Source of the DNA: Paenibacillus sp. MMS18-CY102
Lineage (GTDB): Bacteria > Bacillota > Bacilli > Paenibacillales > Paenibacillaceae
Assembly: GCF_009789195.1 (NCBI RefSeq)
Contig: NZ_WSTC01000002.1
Span: forward strand, 62,001-126,000
Length of the DNA: 64,000 nucleotides
Direction: 5' to 3'
Made by a program: the position numbers and the translations under genes. Below the pieces are notes generated by a model. That model was not told the DNA's origin and ran no database searches. It was given only the letters and a program-made list of their open reading frames with translations. Within the stretch, counting starts at the first letter, position 1. The number at the start of each line of letters is the position of its first letter. Of this stretch, positions 34,293 through 43,651 are shown piece after piece.

Positions 34293-35042
34293 ATGATGTT
34301 TGATCGACGATATTGCAAAGCGCTTGCGGTGTGTACAGCAATCTGCGTGGGGATGATTGTTTGTGCAAGCCCGGCCTTAGGCGCCCCGGTTCGCAAGGAT
34401 CGGTTTTATTACGAGAAGCGCGGGGAAGTGGTGTGGGAGGTGCCGACCGACCGCCCGATAATCGCGCTAACGTTCGATGATGGGCCGAATCCGGCACAGA
34501 CGAACGAAATATTGGATTTGCTGAAGCAACATGAAGCGAAGTGTACGTTTTTTGTTGTTGGCAAGCGCGTGAAGGCGTTTCCCGATGTAGCAAGGCGGAT
34601 TGTGGCTGAGGGTCATGAGATTGCGAACCACACGTACCATCATACTTACTTCCAAGCGCCTAGCTCAGAGCGCCAGGTGCAGGAGGAACTGGAACTAACC
34701 GAGCAAGCCATCGTGCAGGCGACAGGGCAGCATTCTGTGCTGTTTCGCCCGCCGGGCGGGATGTTTGATGAGCGGCTCGTGACGGTTGCGAATGGAATGG
34801 GATTAAAGCCAGTTCTATGGTCTTGGCATCAGGATACGAAGGATTGGATTCGTCCCGGCGTGTACCGAATTACTAATAAAGTGCTGCGCAATGCGCATCA
34901 TGGCGACATTGTGCTATTTCACGATTTTGTCGTGGGAAAGTCCCAGACGAAGCAGGCGCTTGAAACGATTTTGCCCGAGCTGCACAAGCGGGGTTATCAG
35001 TTTGTTACGGTATCCGAGCTGCTGAAGCATGCGACGAAATGA
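34293..35042 (+). CDS. Polysaccharide deacetylase (NodB domain)
   Basis: A 249-residue exported enzyme of carbohydrate esterase family 4. A signal peptide (about residues 1-30, ending near ALGAPV) directs it outside. The NodB motifs are all present: ALTFDDGPN with the metal and catalytic aspartates, the metal histidines in ANHTYHHTY, RPPGG, and the late IVLFHDF. Members remove N-acetyl groups from peptidoglycan or chitin, or act in spore cortex formation; which applies is not evident. The start (one of two adjacent ATGs) lies behind GAGGAG. It is a single gene convergent with the AraC regulator. Confidence 0.92.
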   Translation: MMFDRRYCKALAVCTAICVGMIVCASPALGAPVRKDRFYYEKRGEVVWEVPTDRPIIALTFDDGPNPAQTNEILDLLKQHEAKCTFFVVGKRVKAFPDVARRIVAEGHEIANHTYHHTYFQAPSSERQVQEELELTEQAIVQATGQHSVLFRPPGGMFDERLVTVANGMGLKPVLWSWHQDTKDWIRPGVYRITNKVLRNAHHGDIVLFHDFVVGKSQTKQALETILPELHKRGYQFVTVSELLKHATK

Positions 35043-35161
35043 CAGGAGCTAGTAGGAAGCCTGCGCACGATACGGCACGGGCGAACGTCTATCGCATTAG
35101 TGCCATCGCAGCCGGTCCAAGGCCGCAATCGCGACGGTCTACAATGACAATCGCGGCAGCC

Positions 35162-35962
35162 CTACAGCCGGGATTGTTTCCGGTAAGCCCCAGGCGAGAT
35201 GCCGTACTGTGCCCGGAAAATACGATGGAAATAAGCGTAGCTGCCAAGCCCGGTATCCGCAGCAATCTGTTCAAGCGATAGCGGGCTGTGATCCATCAGC
35301 TTAACGGCGCGCGTCAAGCGAAGCTTCTGAGTGTACCCGATAATCGATATGCCAAAATGTGCCTTAAACAGGCTGACGGCTCTGGAGATGCTCAGGCCAG
35401 AGTGCTGTGCGACGTCTTTGAGTTTGATCTCATTCGCCGCGTGCTCTTCGATATAATGGCGCATGCGCAGCGCGTGGTAAGCAGCAGCTGATTGGGCTAC
35501 GGGCGCTTCTTCAATCGCGCGGTCCAGCAGAAACAGCAGTGACCAGACGAGTGAGGTGACGAGGGTGGGGCTGCCGCCGTCGAGCCGCCTTTTCTCTGCG
35601 ATGATTTGCTGCCAGATCGACTTGATGCGGCTGTCCTCGGCGATTTTGGTGCGCGTTGGGCGTTCTTTGCTGTTCCACCATTCCTTCATGCCAGGACCGT
35701 TGCCCATGAGATAAAAATCGCCATTTGGCTTAATTGGAGTAGGTTCGTTCGCTGCCCCGATGCGCAGATCGTAGATATCGCCTGGCTTGAAGAGCAGCAG
35801 GTCGCCTGGGCGAACATCGGTGAGGGCGCCATCGACGAGCGCTTGGCTGATCCCTTCTGACTGCAGCCGAATTAAATAGGTATCGAGACCGTTTGCAAAA
35901 AAATGGTGAAAAGGTTCCTTATGCTGGGAATAAGCGGTTAAGTGGACGTGGATTTCGTTCAA
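35162..35962 (-). CDS. AraC family transcriptional regulator
   Basis: A 266-residue regulator with an N-terminal cupin-like sensor (residues about 1-140: VHLTAYSQHKEPFHHFFANG, VRPGDLLLFKPGDIYDL) and a C-terminal AraC double helix-turn-helix (IKLKDVAQHSGLSISRAVSLFKAHFGIS ... LSLEQIAADTGLGSYAYFHRIFRAQYG). It starts at TTG behind GAAGGGACG. It is divergent from the GH30-GH3 operon across about 140 bases, so it is a candidate local regulator of that operon, responding to a sugar. The ligand is unknown. Confidence 0.9.
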   Translation of the reverse strand: MNEIHVHLTAYSQHKEPFHHFFANGLDTYLIRLQSEGISQALVDGALTDVRPGDLLLFKPGDIYDLRIGAANEPTPIKPNGDFYLMGNGPGMKEWWNSKERPTRTKIAEDSRIKSIWQQIIAEKRRLDGGSPTLVTSLVWSLLFLLDRAIEEAPVAQSAAAYHALRMRHYIEEHAANEIKLKDVAQHSGLSISRAVSLFKAHFGISIIGYTQKLRLTRAVKLMDHSPLSLEQIAADTGLGSYAYFHRIFRAQYGISPGAYRKQSRL

Positions 35963-36034
35963 TTTCGTCCCTTCCCTTCTGCGTTGTTCATGTTATATCA
36001 ATCAGATTGTTGATGTATTCGATCATATTGTTTC

Positions 36035-36064
36035 TTCAATGGTTGGACTGGCTCCTATTATAAT
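36035..36064 (+). promoter_or_regulatory. Promoter of the GH30-GH3 operon
   Basis: TTCAAT, 18 bases, TATAAT, about 40 bases before the GH30 start. An inverted repeat ATCAA-N8-TTGAT just upstream (about 35998-36015) could be an operator for the divergent AraC regulator. Confidence 0.5.
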
Positions 36065-36103
36065 AAATGAATACCAGTAGTGGAAAGGGGATTTCTATTC
36101 ATC

Positions 36104-37456
36104 ATGGCTAATCGCACAATTCGAGTCATTCAAACTTCACAAGGTTCCGAGGACCGCCTTACAGAGGTAGCGCCAATTACGCTCGTTGGGGACGCGGCAG
36201 GCGTAGAGAACCAACTCATTAACGTTTATGACGATGTTGAATACCAACAAATTATCGGTTTCGGCGGCGCGATCACGGAAGCTTCTGCCGTAACGACGTC
36301 GAAGCTTGGCGAAGCGAACCAAAAACGTATCCTTGATGCGTTCTATAGCTTGGAAAATGGTATCGGATACAACATTTGCCGTACGCATATTAACAGCTGC
36401 GATTTCTCGCTCGGCAACTACACGTACGTAGCAGATAATGACGTTGCGCTAGAAAGCTTCGACATCAGCCATGATCGCGAGCTTATCATTCCATATATTA
36501 AACAGGCCAAAGAGCTGTCCGGCGATGGATTCCTGTTCTACGCATCGCCTTGGAGCCCACCGGCTTGGATGAAAACGAACGGCGAAATGAACAATGGCGG
36601 TTTCCTGAAGCCAGAATACCGCGAAGCTTGGGCGAACTATTTCATTAAGTACGTCGAGGCTGTTGAAGCAGAAGGCCTTCCAGTATGGGGCTTGACGGTT
36701 CAGAACGAAGAGAAGGCTGTCCAAGTTTGGGATTCTTGCATTTTCACGGCGGAAGAAACGCGTGACTTCGTGCGCGACTACCTCGGGCCTGCACTTGAGA
36801 AAGCAGGGCGTTCCGATATTCGCCTCATGATCTGGGACCATAACAAAGAGCGCGTTTATGACCGTGCTAAAGTTGCATTTGAAGATGCGGCAGCTTCCAA
36901 ATACATTTGGGGCATCGGCTTCCACTGGTACTCGGGCGACCACTTCGAGGCACTGGGAATCGTTAACAAGAAATATCCAGACAAAGCGCTCATCTTCACG
37001 GAAGGCTGCCATGAGGGCGGCGTACAGCTCGGATCGTGGAAGAGCGGCGAGCGTTATGCGCATGACATTATTGGCAACCTGAACAACGGCATGGCTGGCT
37101 GGACAGACTGGAACATCGTATTGGACGAGCAAGGCGGCCCTAACCATGTTGGCAACTATTGCGATGCGCCAATTATTGCAGACACGAAGAACGATTCCTT
37201 GACATTCCAAACTTCGTACTTCTATATCGGGCATTTCAGTAAATATATCCGTCCGGGCGCAGTTCGTATTGCGGCTACGAAATATACAGAGCATTTGCAT
37301 ACGACAGCATTCAAAAATCCGAATGGCGAAATCGTATTGGTTGTTATGAACAAATCGGATGAGCAACACCCGTTCATTGTACGCAATCGTGAGCAAATCG
37401 CAGAAACGGTTATTCCGGCGCACACGATTCAGACGCTGATTTTCCCATGTCAATAA
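36104..37456 (+). CDS. Glycoside hydrolase family 30 (beta-1,6-glucanase/beta-glucosidase-like)
   Basis: A 450-residue retaining glycosidase of clan A. The acid/base is E202 in LTVQNEEKAVQVWDS and the nucleophile is E300 in IFTEGCHEG; the N-terminal IIGFGGAITEAS is the GH30 signature. There is no signal peptide, so it acts in the cytoplasm on imported oligosaccharides. GH30 subfamilies include beta-1,6-glucanases and beta-glucosidases/glucosylceramidases; the beta-glucan context favours cleavage of beta-1,6 branches as in laminarin. The start is set at ATG 36104; a GTG at 36080 is possible. It overlaps the GH3 gene by ten bases. Confidence 0.9.
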   Translation: MANRTIRVIQTSQGSEDRLTEVAPITLVGDAAGVENQLINVYDDVEYQQIIGFGGAITEASAVTTSKLGEANQKRILDAFYSLENGIGYNICRTHINSCDFSLGNYTYVADNDVALESFDISHDRELIIPYIKQAKELSGDGFLFYASPWSPPAWMKTNGEMNNGGFLKPEYREAWANYFIKYVEAVEAEGLPVWGLTVQNEEKAVQVWDSCIFTAEETRDFVRDYLGPALEKAGRSDIRLMIWDHNKERVYDRAKVAFEDAAASKYIWGIGFHWYSGDHFEALGIVNKKYPDKALIFTEGCHEGGVQLGSWKSGERYAHDIIGNLNNGMAGWTDWNIVLDEQGGPNHVGNYCDAPIIADTKNDSLTFQTSYFYIGHFSKYIRPGAVRIAATKYTEHLHTTAFKNPNGEIVLVVMNKSDEQHPFIVRNREQIAETVIPAHTIQTLIFPCQ

Positions 37457-39645
37457 GCATGATTCCAACAGCACCAGCTAAGAAACAGTGGATTACGCCA
37501 GCCATTCGTGAACAAGCTGAAAAACTGTTGTCTAAGATGACGCTAGAGGATAAAGTTGGCCAGATGACCCAGTTTGACTGGGGATATAACCCGATTAACC
37601 CGGAGACGGGCGAATCGAGTCATGATCGTATCCTTCAGCTGATTCGCGAAGGCAGGATCGGCTCGATCTTTAACTTGCCTGGAGCTGCGGAAGCGAACGA
37701 GCTTCAACAATTGAATGAACAGCATACAGATTTGAAAATTCCGCTGGTAATCGGGCGCGATGTCATCCATGGCTACCGTACCGTATTCCCGATCCCGCTT
37801 GCGATGGCTGCGGCTTGGAATCCAGATATTGCTCAGCAAACATCCGCAGCAGCGTCCACAGAAGCGCTCACGGATGGGGTTACCTGGGTGTTTGCTCCAA
37901 TGATCGACGTTAGCCGTGACCCTCGTTGGGGACGGATTGCGGAGAGCATCGGGGAAGACCCTTATTTGACGGCTGCTTATGCCCGCGCGTGGGTAGAAGG
38001 CTCCCAGATTGACAATGGCCCAGGCCGAGCGACAGCAAGCTGCCCGAAACATTTTGCTGGCTATGGCATGGCAGAAGCAGGGCGCGACTACAACACAGTA
38101 GACCTGTCGGACCGTGAACTGCGCGACATTATTCTTCCGCCGTTCCAAGAAGCAGTCGAAGCAGGCGCGCTTAGTATCATGGCTTCTTTCAATGAAATCA
38201 ATGGCATTCCAGCATGCGCGAACGAATATTTGTTGAAAACAATTCTTCGCGATGAATGGGGCTTTGAGGGCGTTGTAGCAAGTGACTACAATGCGCTTGT
38301 TGAGCTAATCGTTCACGGCGTAGCTGCCAATGAAGAAGAAGCATGCGAAATGACCGTGCTCGCTGGCTGCGACATGGACATGCACTCTGGCATCTTTGAT
38401 CGGCAATTGCCCAAGCTCGTAAGAGCGGGGCGCGTGCCGGAGTCTGTAGTGGACGACGCAGTGCGCCGCATTCTCGCTATGAAGATTAAGCTGAGCTTGC
38501 TGGAGCAGTCGAAGTCGGATGAATCCCAGTCGGCAGCAACGCTTCCGCTGAAGACGGAGTATGTAGAGTTGGCTCGCGAGGCTGCACGACAATCGATCGT
38601 ATTGTTACAAAACCATGATCAAGTACTGCCATTGGGCAAATCTGGCGCTTCAATTGCTGTTATTGGACCGCTTGCAGACAACGCAACAGATCCGCTTGGC
38701 TGCTGGGCGCTCGACGGGCGCCAAGAAGAAGTCGTGACGGCCTTGGACGGCATTCGCCAAGCTGTAGGTGCAGATACGGCGATTCATTACACTGAAGGCT
38801 GTGGCATCGATTCTGACTCAGAAGAAGGGTTCGAAGCAGCGTTGGCAGCAGCGCGCAACAGTGATGTTGTCGTGATGGTGCTCGGCGAATCGGCCTTGAT
38901 GAGCGGCGAGTCGCGGTCACGGACTGAGCTCGACCTTCCAGGCAAGCAGCGCGCGTTGGTTGAAGCTGTTGCGAAGCTTGGCAAGCCGATTGTAGCGGTA
39001 ATACTAAGCGGCAGGCCGTTAACGTTTGCTTGGCTGCCTGAACAAGCAACAGCGATCGTACAAGCTTGGCATCTAGGCGTACAAAGCGGCAATGCGATTG
39101 CGGACGTGCTGTTCGGTGACTTTAATCCGAGCGGACGACTCCCAGTTACATTCCCGCGCAGCGTTGGGCAGATTCCAATCTATCATTATCGTAAGAAGAC
39201 CGGCCGTCCGCCAGGAGGCCCATACTCCTCTTACTATATTGATTCGACGACAGATCCGTTGTATCCGTTCGGATACGGCCTGACGTATACGACGTTTGAG
39301 TATGGCGCTATTCGGATGAGCAAAACAGAAATCGGCGCAAGCGAGCAGCTCGACGTAACAGTCACCATTCGTAACGCCGGCGAAGTGGCTTGCGAAGAGG
39401 TTGTGCAATGTTATGTTCGTGATGAGGTAGCAAGCGTAACCCAGCCGCTGAAGCGATTGGTTGCGTTCCGCAAAGCAGCAGTTGCTGCGGGTGAGTCGGT
39501 TGACGTCACGTTCACGATTGGCGCTGCTGAGCTTACGATTTTGGATAAACATATGAATCGAACCGTTGAACCAGGCGACTTTACGCTATGGATCGGGCCG
39601 AGCGCTGGAAGCGGCGAATCGGTAACGGTTACGGTGAAAAAATAA
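37447..39645 (+). CDS. Glycoside hydrolase family 3 beta-glucosidase
   Basis: A 732-residue exo-acting beta-glucosidase of the BglX type. The order is an N-terminal barrel (LLSKMTLEDKVGQMTQ; IGRDVIHGYRTVFPIPLAMAA), the nucleophile D280 in GVVASDYNALVE, the alpha/beta sandwich domain (SIVLLQNHDQVLPLGKS) and a C-terminal fibronectin III-like domain (about residues 620-732). It lacks a signal peptide and is therefore cytoplasmic. It would release glucose from short beta-glucans brought in by the ABC system. The start at 37447 overlaps GH30; an ATG at 37459 is an alternative, and neither has a clear ribosome binding site, which fits translational coupling. Confidence 0.94.
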   Translation: MSISMIPTAPAKKQWITPAIREQAEKLLSKMTLEDKVGQMTQFDWGYNPINPETGESSHDRILQLIREGRIGSIFNLPGAAEANELQQLNEQHTDLKIPLVIGRDVIHGYRTVFPIPLAMAAAWNPDIAQQTSAAASTEALTDGVTWVFAPMIDVSRDPRWGRIAESIGEDPYLTAAYARAWVEGSQIDNGPGRATASCPKHFAGYGMAEAGRDYNTVDLSDRELRDIILPPFQEAVEAGALSIMASFNEINGIPACANEYLLKTILRDEWGFEGVVASDYNALVELIVHGVAANEEEACEMTVLAGCDMDMHSGIFDRQLPKLVRAGRVPESVVDDAVRRILAMKIKLSLLEQSKSDESQSAATLPLKTEYVELAREAARQSIVLLQNHDQVLPLGKSGASIAVIGPLADNATDPLGCWALDGRQEEVVTALDGIRQAVGADTAIHYTEGCGIDSDSEEGFEAALAAARNSDVVVMVLGESALMSGESRSRTELDLPGKQRALVEAVAKLGKPIVAVILSGRPLTFAWLPEQATAIVQAWHLGVQSGNAIADVLFGDFNPSGRLPVTFPRSVGQIPIYHYRKKTGRPPGGPYSSYYIDSTTDPLYPFGYGLTYTTFEYGAIRMSKTEIGASEQLDVTVTIRNAGEVACEEVVQCYVRDEVASVTQPLKRLVAFRKAAVAAGESVDVTFTIGAAELTILDKHMNRTVEPGDFTLWIGPSAGSGESVTVTVKK

Positions 39646-39665
39646 GCAATGAGAGCAATTTGAGG

Positions 39666-39710
39666 AGGGTATTGATCTGCGATGTAAATCGTGGGTCAAT
39701 ACCCTTTTTA
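39666..39710 (+). terminator. Terminator of the GH30-GH3 operon
   Basis: Stem GGGTATTGATC with GGTCAATACCC, loop of 16 bases, followed by five T. The 227-base gap to the next gene also holds the promoter region of the second ABC operon, with TTTTCGTTAA near 39790 and TAGAAT near 39812 as possible elements. Confidence 0.85.
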
Positions 39711-39872
39711 ATCTAATTTATTGAAAAATATGGTTATAATTAGTCCTATAGTCTCATTGACTTTTCATTGCGGTTCGTTGAATTTGTATAGTTTTCGTTA
39801 ACCAGTGTCCTAGAATGGAGGTGTGTTCTAGCTTACTATTAAAGCACTAAGACAAGATAAGTTGGTGGAAAA

Positions 39873-40862
39873 ATGAAGCAGGCATTAAACGGAGGCGTGA
39901 GTCCTCAAGCCGCTGAGGCGGCGGTAGGAAAGCTGGAGAAGAAGATGACATTAGGGCGCCGATTCATCAAGCAATGGGACTTCCAATTGATGATCTGGCC
40001 TGCCATGTTGTTCATCCTAGTGTTCAGCTACGGACCGATGTGGGGTGTGTTGTTAGCTTTCAAAGAGTACAACATATTCGCCCCGTTTAGCGAGAGTCCA
40101 TGGGTAGGAACACTGCAATTTAGAATGTTTTTCGAATCGCCAGAGTTTTGGGACATTATGCGCAACACGTTTTGTATCGCATTGCTGAAACTGGCAATTG
40201 GGTTCCCGGCTCCAATCATATTGGCGCTTCTGCTCAATGAGGTTGGCGGATGGTTCAAACGGCTTGTACAGACGGTCACGTACATTCCTCACTTTATGTC
40301 CTGGGTCGTTATTTCGGGAATGGCATTCTCCATGCTGTCGGTGGACCAAGGCACTGTGAATGATGTATTGCTCTTCTTGCACATTATTAAGGAGCCAATT
40401 AACTGGCTGTCTACACCGGATTACTTCTGGGGCATTCTCGTCTCCTTGAATGTGTGGAAAGAAATCGGGTTCGGTTCGATCGTCTACTTGGCTGCAATCG
40501 TCGGGATTGACCCCGCGCTGTATGAAGCCGCATCGATCGATGGCGCGAGCCGCTTTAAACAGATTTTCCTCATTACGATTCCAAGCATTATGCCAATCAT
40601 GATTATCTTCTTGATCCTTGGCATCGGCAACACGCTGAATGCAGGCTATGAGGACATTCTCGTACTGACGAAAAACATGAACAACGGTATCGTGATGCCG
40701 GTTGCAAATGTTATCGATACGTATGTGTATCAGATGGGCGTACTGAATCAACGGTACTCTTATGCGACGGCTGCTGGCGTCTTTAAGTCCGTGCTCAGCG
40801 TCACGCTTCTCCTGATCGCGAATGGGTTTGCAAGAAGATTTGGCAAGACAAGCTTATGGTAG
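39873..40862 (+). CDS. Sugar ABC transporter permease (LplB type)
   Basis: A 329-residue membrane permease with six predicted helices after a cytoplasmic N-terminal tail. The EAA loop reads LYEAASIDGASRFKQIFLITIPSI. The pattern WPAMLFILVFSYGPMWGVLLAFKEYN is typical of the LplB group, which imports complex oligosaccharides in Paenibacillus and Bacillus. It works with the next permease and the large binding lipoprotein. No ATPase gene is present, so a shared ATPase is needed. It sits between the GH30-GH3 operon and a two-component system, inside the beta-glucan locus. Confidence 0.94.
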   Translation: MKQALNGGVSPQAAEAAVGKLEKKMTLGRRFIKQWDFQLMIWPAMLFILVFSYGPMWGVLLAFKEYNIFAPFSESPWVGTLQFRMFFESPEFWDIMRNTFCIALLKLAIGFPAPIILALLLNEVGGWFKRLVQTVTYIPHFMSWVVISGMAFSMLSVDQGTVNDVLLFLHIIKEPINWLSTPDYFWGILVSLNVWKEIGFGSIVYLAAIVGIDPALYEAASIDGASRFKQIFLITIPSIMPIMIIFLILGIGNTLNAGYEDILVLTKNMNNGIVMPVANVIDTYVYQMGVLNQRYSYATAAGVFKSVLSVTLLLIANGFARRFGKTSLW

Positions 40863-40893
40863 TGCATGATTTGGAATTTGGGGTGAATCAACA

Positions 40894-41781
40894 ATGAAAC
40901 TGACTCTAGGTGATAAGGTATTAAAAACGATCGTATATGTGGTTCTTACATTGCTAGCGTTCGTTACCTTCTACCCATTTTGGAACTCGCTGGTGCTATC
41001 ATTTAATACCGGTTCGGATACATCGCTTGGCGGCGTAACGTTCTGGCCCCGCAAGTTCACGTTCGAGAATTACAAGATCGTGTTCCAGGAAAGCGGCATT
41101 TACCATGCTTACTTGATTACGATTTTACGTACCATCGTCGGGACATTCCTTGCTATGTTCTTCACTGCGATGTTCGCTTACGCGATGTCGAAGAAGGGGA
41201 TCGTGTTCAAAAAGACGTACATGGTGCTTGCAGTCATCACGATGTTTTTCAACGGCGGGTTAATTCCATATTTTATCATTGTATATAACCTGCATCTGTA
41301 TGATACGTTCATGTTCTTGGTTATTCACGGCATGATCAATGTGTACAACATGATTATCTTCCGGACCTTCTTCATGGAGATGCCGGATGGGCTTGAAGAA
41401 TCAGCTAAGATCGATGGCTGCTCCAACTTCGGCGTGTTCTTCCGTATCGTTCTGCCTGTATCGGGCCCGGTTATCGCGACATTGTCGTTGTTCACAGCGG
41501 TCTTCCTCTGGAATGACTGGTTTATCCCAGCTGTGTTCATCAGCAACCAAGAGCTGATTCCGCTGCAAACGCTGCTGGTGCAGATCATCAACACTGGCGC
41601 AACGGATAACTTGATACAGAACATGAACACCTTTGCACAGAACATGGTTGAGAACACTGTAACTGTCAAAGCGCTTCAAATGGCTACGATGATGGTTGCG
41701 ACATTGCCAATCCTTTGCATCTATCCATTCCTGCAAAAGTACTTCGTCAAAGGGGTACTGGTAGGTTCCTTGAAAGAGTAG
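40894..41781 (+). CDS. Sugar ABC transporter permease (YtcP type)
   Basis: A 295-residue partner permease with six predicted helices and the EAA loop GLEESAKIDGCSNFGVFFRIVLPVS. It ends with FVKGVLVGSLKE, the usual end of this class. It starts 31 bases after the LplB-like gene behind GGGGTGA and is followed by an intercistronic hairpin and the binding-protein gene. Confidence 0.94.
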   Translation: MKLTLGDKVLKTIVYVVLTLLAFVTFYPFWNSLVLSFNTGSDTSLGGVTFWPRKFTFENYKIVFQESGIYHAYLITILRTIVGTFLAMFFTAMFAYAMSKKGIVFKKTYMVLAVITMFFNGGLIPYFIIVYNLHLYDTFMFLVIHGMINVYNMIIFRTFFMEMPDGLEESAKIDGCSNFGVFFRIVLPVSGPVIATLSLFTAVFLWNDWFIPAVFISNQELIPLQTLLVQIINTGATDNLIQNMNTFAQNMVENTVTVKALQMATMMVATLPILCIYPFLQKYFVKGVLVGSLKE

Positions 41782-41803
41782 TGCTTTACCTGGTTATTTG
41801 CTG

Positions 41804-41822
41804 GCTTGCCGATACGGCAAGC
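41804..41822 (+). promoter_or_regulatory. Intercistronic hairpin before the binding-protein gene
   Basis: A perfect 8-bp stem GCTTGCCG / CGGCAAGC with an ATA loop and no T run. Placed between permease and binding-protein genes, it probably stabilises the downstream mRNA or partly terminates, giving unequal protein amounts. Confidence 0.5.
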
Positions 41823-41868
41823 TGGCTCCATAACATATACATTAAAGAGGGCGAGAGGGGTAACAGAT

Positions 41869-43572
41869 ATGCTTAAAAAGAAAACATTCAATTCGCTTTT
41901 GATGTTAACTGTATGTTCCGCAGTCGTGTTGTCGGCATGTGGCAAAGAAGAGACACCGAAAGACCCAGCAGCTACGAATGCAACACAAACGGACACAAAC
42001 AAAGAGGATGCACCAGCAGCAGTTGACCCGAATGCTGACGCAAAATCAAAAGTGAAACCGGTTACGTTTACGCAATTCGTTAACTATGACTGGTATACAG
42101 CTCCAAAATGGGACGAGCGTCCACATGCAAAATGGATCACGGACAACCTGGGCGTAACGATGGAGCCTGTTCAATCGAACGGTGCAGCCGCATCGAAGCT
42201 CAATTCGATGATCGTATCCAAGAAATTGCCGGACGCAATCGTTTTGGATCGCGGAAAAGACGTAGAGCGTCTCGTAGCAGCGAACCAACTCGTTGCACTC
42301 GACGACTACCTCGCGAAATACCCTGAATTCGTAAAAACGATCGGCGAAGAAACGCTGAACATGCTTCGCAGCGCTGACGGCAAGCTGTACCAGATTCCGA
42401 ACTGGTTCATTAGCGGCGACAACGGCAACGGTAACGCGGGTTACTTCATTAATAAGAAGATCTACAAAGAGCTGGGCTCCCCTGCGCTCGAAACATGGGA
42501 TGACCTTGAGGCATACCTGCAACAAGTTAAATCCAAATATCCAGATGTAGTGCCGATCGACTTCGGCGAAATGCGCGACAGCGAGTCCCAAATGCTCGGC
42601 ATGCTGTACAGCGGTGCGGCGAATGATGTAACGCCATCGTTCATCTCCCCAGGATCGGGTGCGATCTTCGGCATTCCAAACGGTGACAAATTGACTTCGA
42701 TCTACGAAGACCAAGCGTTCATCGATGCAGCAATGTACACAAGCCGCCTCTTCCGTGAAGGCTTGACGTCCAAAGACGCATTCACGCAAACACGCGACCA
42801 AATCAAAGAAAAGCTGAAAAACGGCAAAGTTGCTGTATTCGGTGCTTATGACGCTTATGTTGAAGGCATCGGCCGTGAAGTGAACAATGATTTGAAAGCA
42901 AAAGATCCAAACAGCGGCTACGATGTAATCTGGCCTGTACACAAAGCTGGCGTTGATAAAAACAAAGTATTCCCTTCCGGCTACAACACGCTGGGCTGGA
43001 ACGTTAACGTTATTACGAAAAGCGCAAAAGATCCAGAAGCAATCTTCTCATTCATGAACTGGGCAATTAGCCCTGAAGGCCAACAGCAGTTCTTCTTCGG
43101 TCCACAAGGCTTGTTCTATGATGAAGTAAAAGACGGCGTTCCAATTCCGAATGATGCATACATCAACCGCGACATGAAAAAATATGATGACCTGAAAATC
43201 GGCGAATTCAACTGGTATGGCAACACGAGCTATGTTGACGCAACGAAAGCAAAACGTGAGCAATTGCTCAAATCAGAAGCACAAGACTGGACGACGATTG
43301 CACAATCGACAATCTCGTTCAAAACGTCCAAAGACATTACAGAGTTCTCCAACCTTGATCCGGTCCCTAACTCTGCAGAAGGCATCATCATCCAACGCCT
43401 GAGAGACTACTACAAAACGTTCATTCCGAAAGTCGTATTCGCGAAGAGCGACGAAGAAGTGAAGCAACTGATTGCTGACGCGCAAGCGGAATCCGTAAAA
43501 CTCGGCTATGACAAAGTTCTTGAATGGAAAACGAATGTGTGGCAAAAAAATCTTCAAATTATGAAAAAATAG
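41869..43572 (+). CDS. Extracellular oligosaccharide-binding lipoprotein (LplA type)
   Basis: A 567-residue solute-binding protein, larger than ordinary CUT1 binding proteins, as is usual for the LplA/YtcQ group. It has a lipoprotein signal (FNSLLMLTVCSAVVLSAC, cysteine near residue 25), an Asp/Ala/Thr-rich linker and a two-lobe binding domain. The start at 41869 follows GAGAGGGG and gives the proper signal peptide; a longer frame from 41806 does not. It should bind beta-glucan oligosaccharides, given its neighbours; this is inference from context. The gene is followed by a hairpin and the two-component genes. Confidence 0.94.
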   Translation: MLKKKTFNSLLMLTVCSAVVLSACGKEETPKDPAATNATQTDTNKEDAPAAVDPNADAKSKVKPVTFTQFVNYDWYTAPKWDERPHAKWITDNLGVTMEPVQSNGAAASKLNSMIVSKKLPDAIVLDRGKDVERLVAANQLVALDDYLAKYPEFVKTIGEETLNMLRSADGKLYQIPNWFISGDNGNGNAGYFINKKIYKELGSPALETWDDLEAYLQQVKSKYPDVVPIDFGEMRDSESQMLGMLYSGAANDVTPSFISPGSGAIFGIPNGDKLTSIYEDQAFIDAAMYTSRLFREGLTSKDAFTQTRDQIKEKLKNGKVAVFGAYDAYVEGIGREVNNDLKAKDPNSGYDVIWPVHKAGVDKNKVFPSGYNTLGWNVNVITKSAKDPEAIFSFMNWAISPEGQQQFFFGPQGLFYDEVKDGVPIPNDAYINRDMKKYDDLKIGEFNWYGNTSYVDATKAKREQLLKSEAQDWTTIAQSTISFKTSKDITEFSNLDPVPNSAEGIIIQRLRDYYKTFIPKVVFAKSDEEVKQLIADAQAESVKLGYDKVLEWKTNVWQKNLQIMKK

Positions 43573-43591
43573 TAAGCTTTACTATGCACTT

Positions 43592-43616
43592 GAGGGTATA
43601 CTTTATGTATACCCTC
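43592..43616 (+). terminator. Hairpin after the binding-protein gene
   Basis: A perfect 10-bp stem GAGGGTATAC / GTATACCCTC with a five-base loop. The T run after it is weak, so some read-through into the two-component genes is likely. Confidence 0.6.
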
Positions 43617-43651
43617 TATTCTCTATTACACTAACAAGGAGCCCGAACGAG

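Noticed and set aside
35039-35281. 80-codon + strand frame after the polysaccharide deacetylase
   Set aside because: Overlaps the AraC regulator antisense, with no family pattern; its start overlaps the deacetylase stop by chance.
36449-37474. 341-codon minus-strand open frame opposite the GH30 gene
   Set aside because: Low-complexity antisense shadow of a strongly supported GH30 gene with catalytic residues in the + frame.
42046-42942. 298-codon minus-strand frame opposite the LplA-type lipoprotein gene
   Set aside because: Antisense shadow; the + strand gene has signal peptide, length and operon context.
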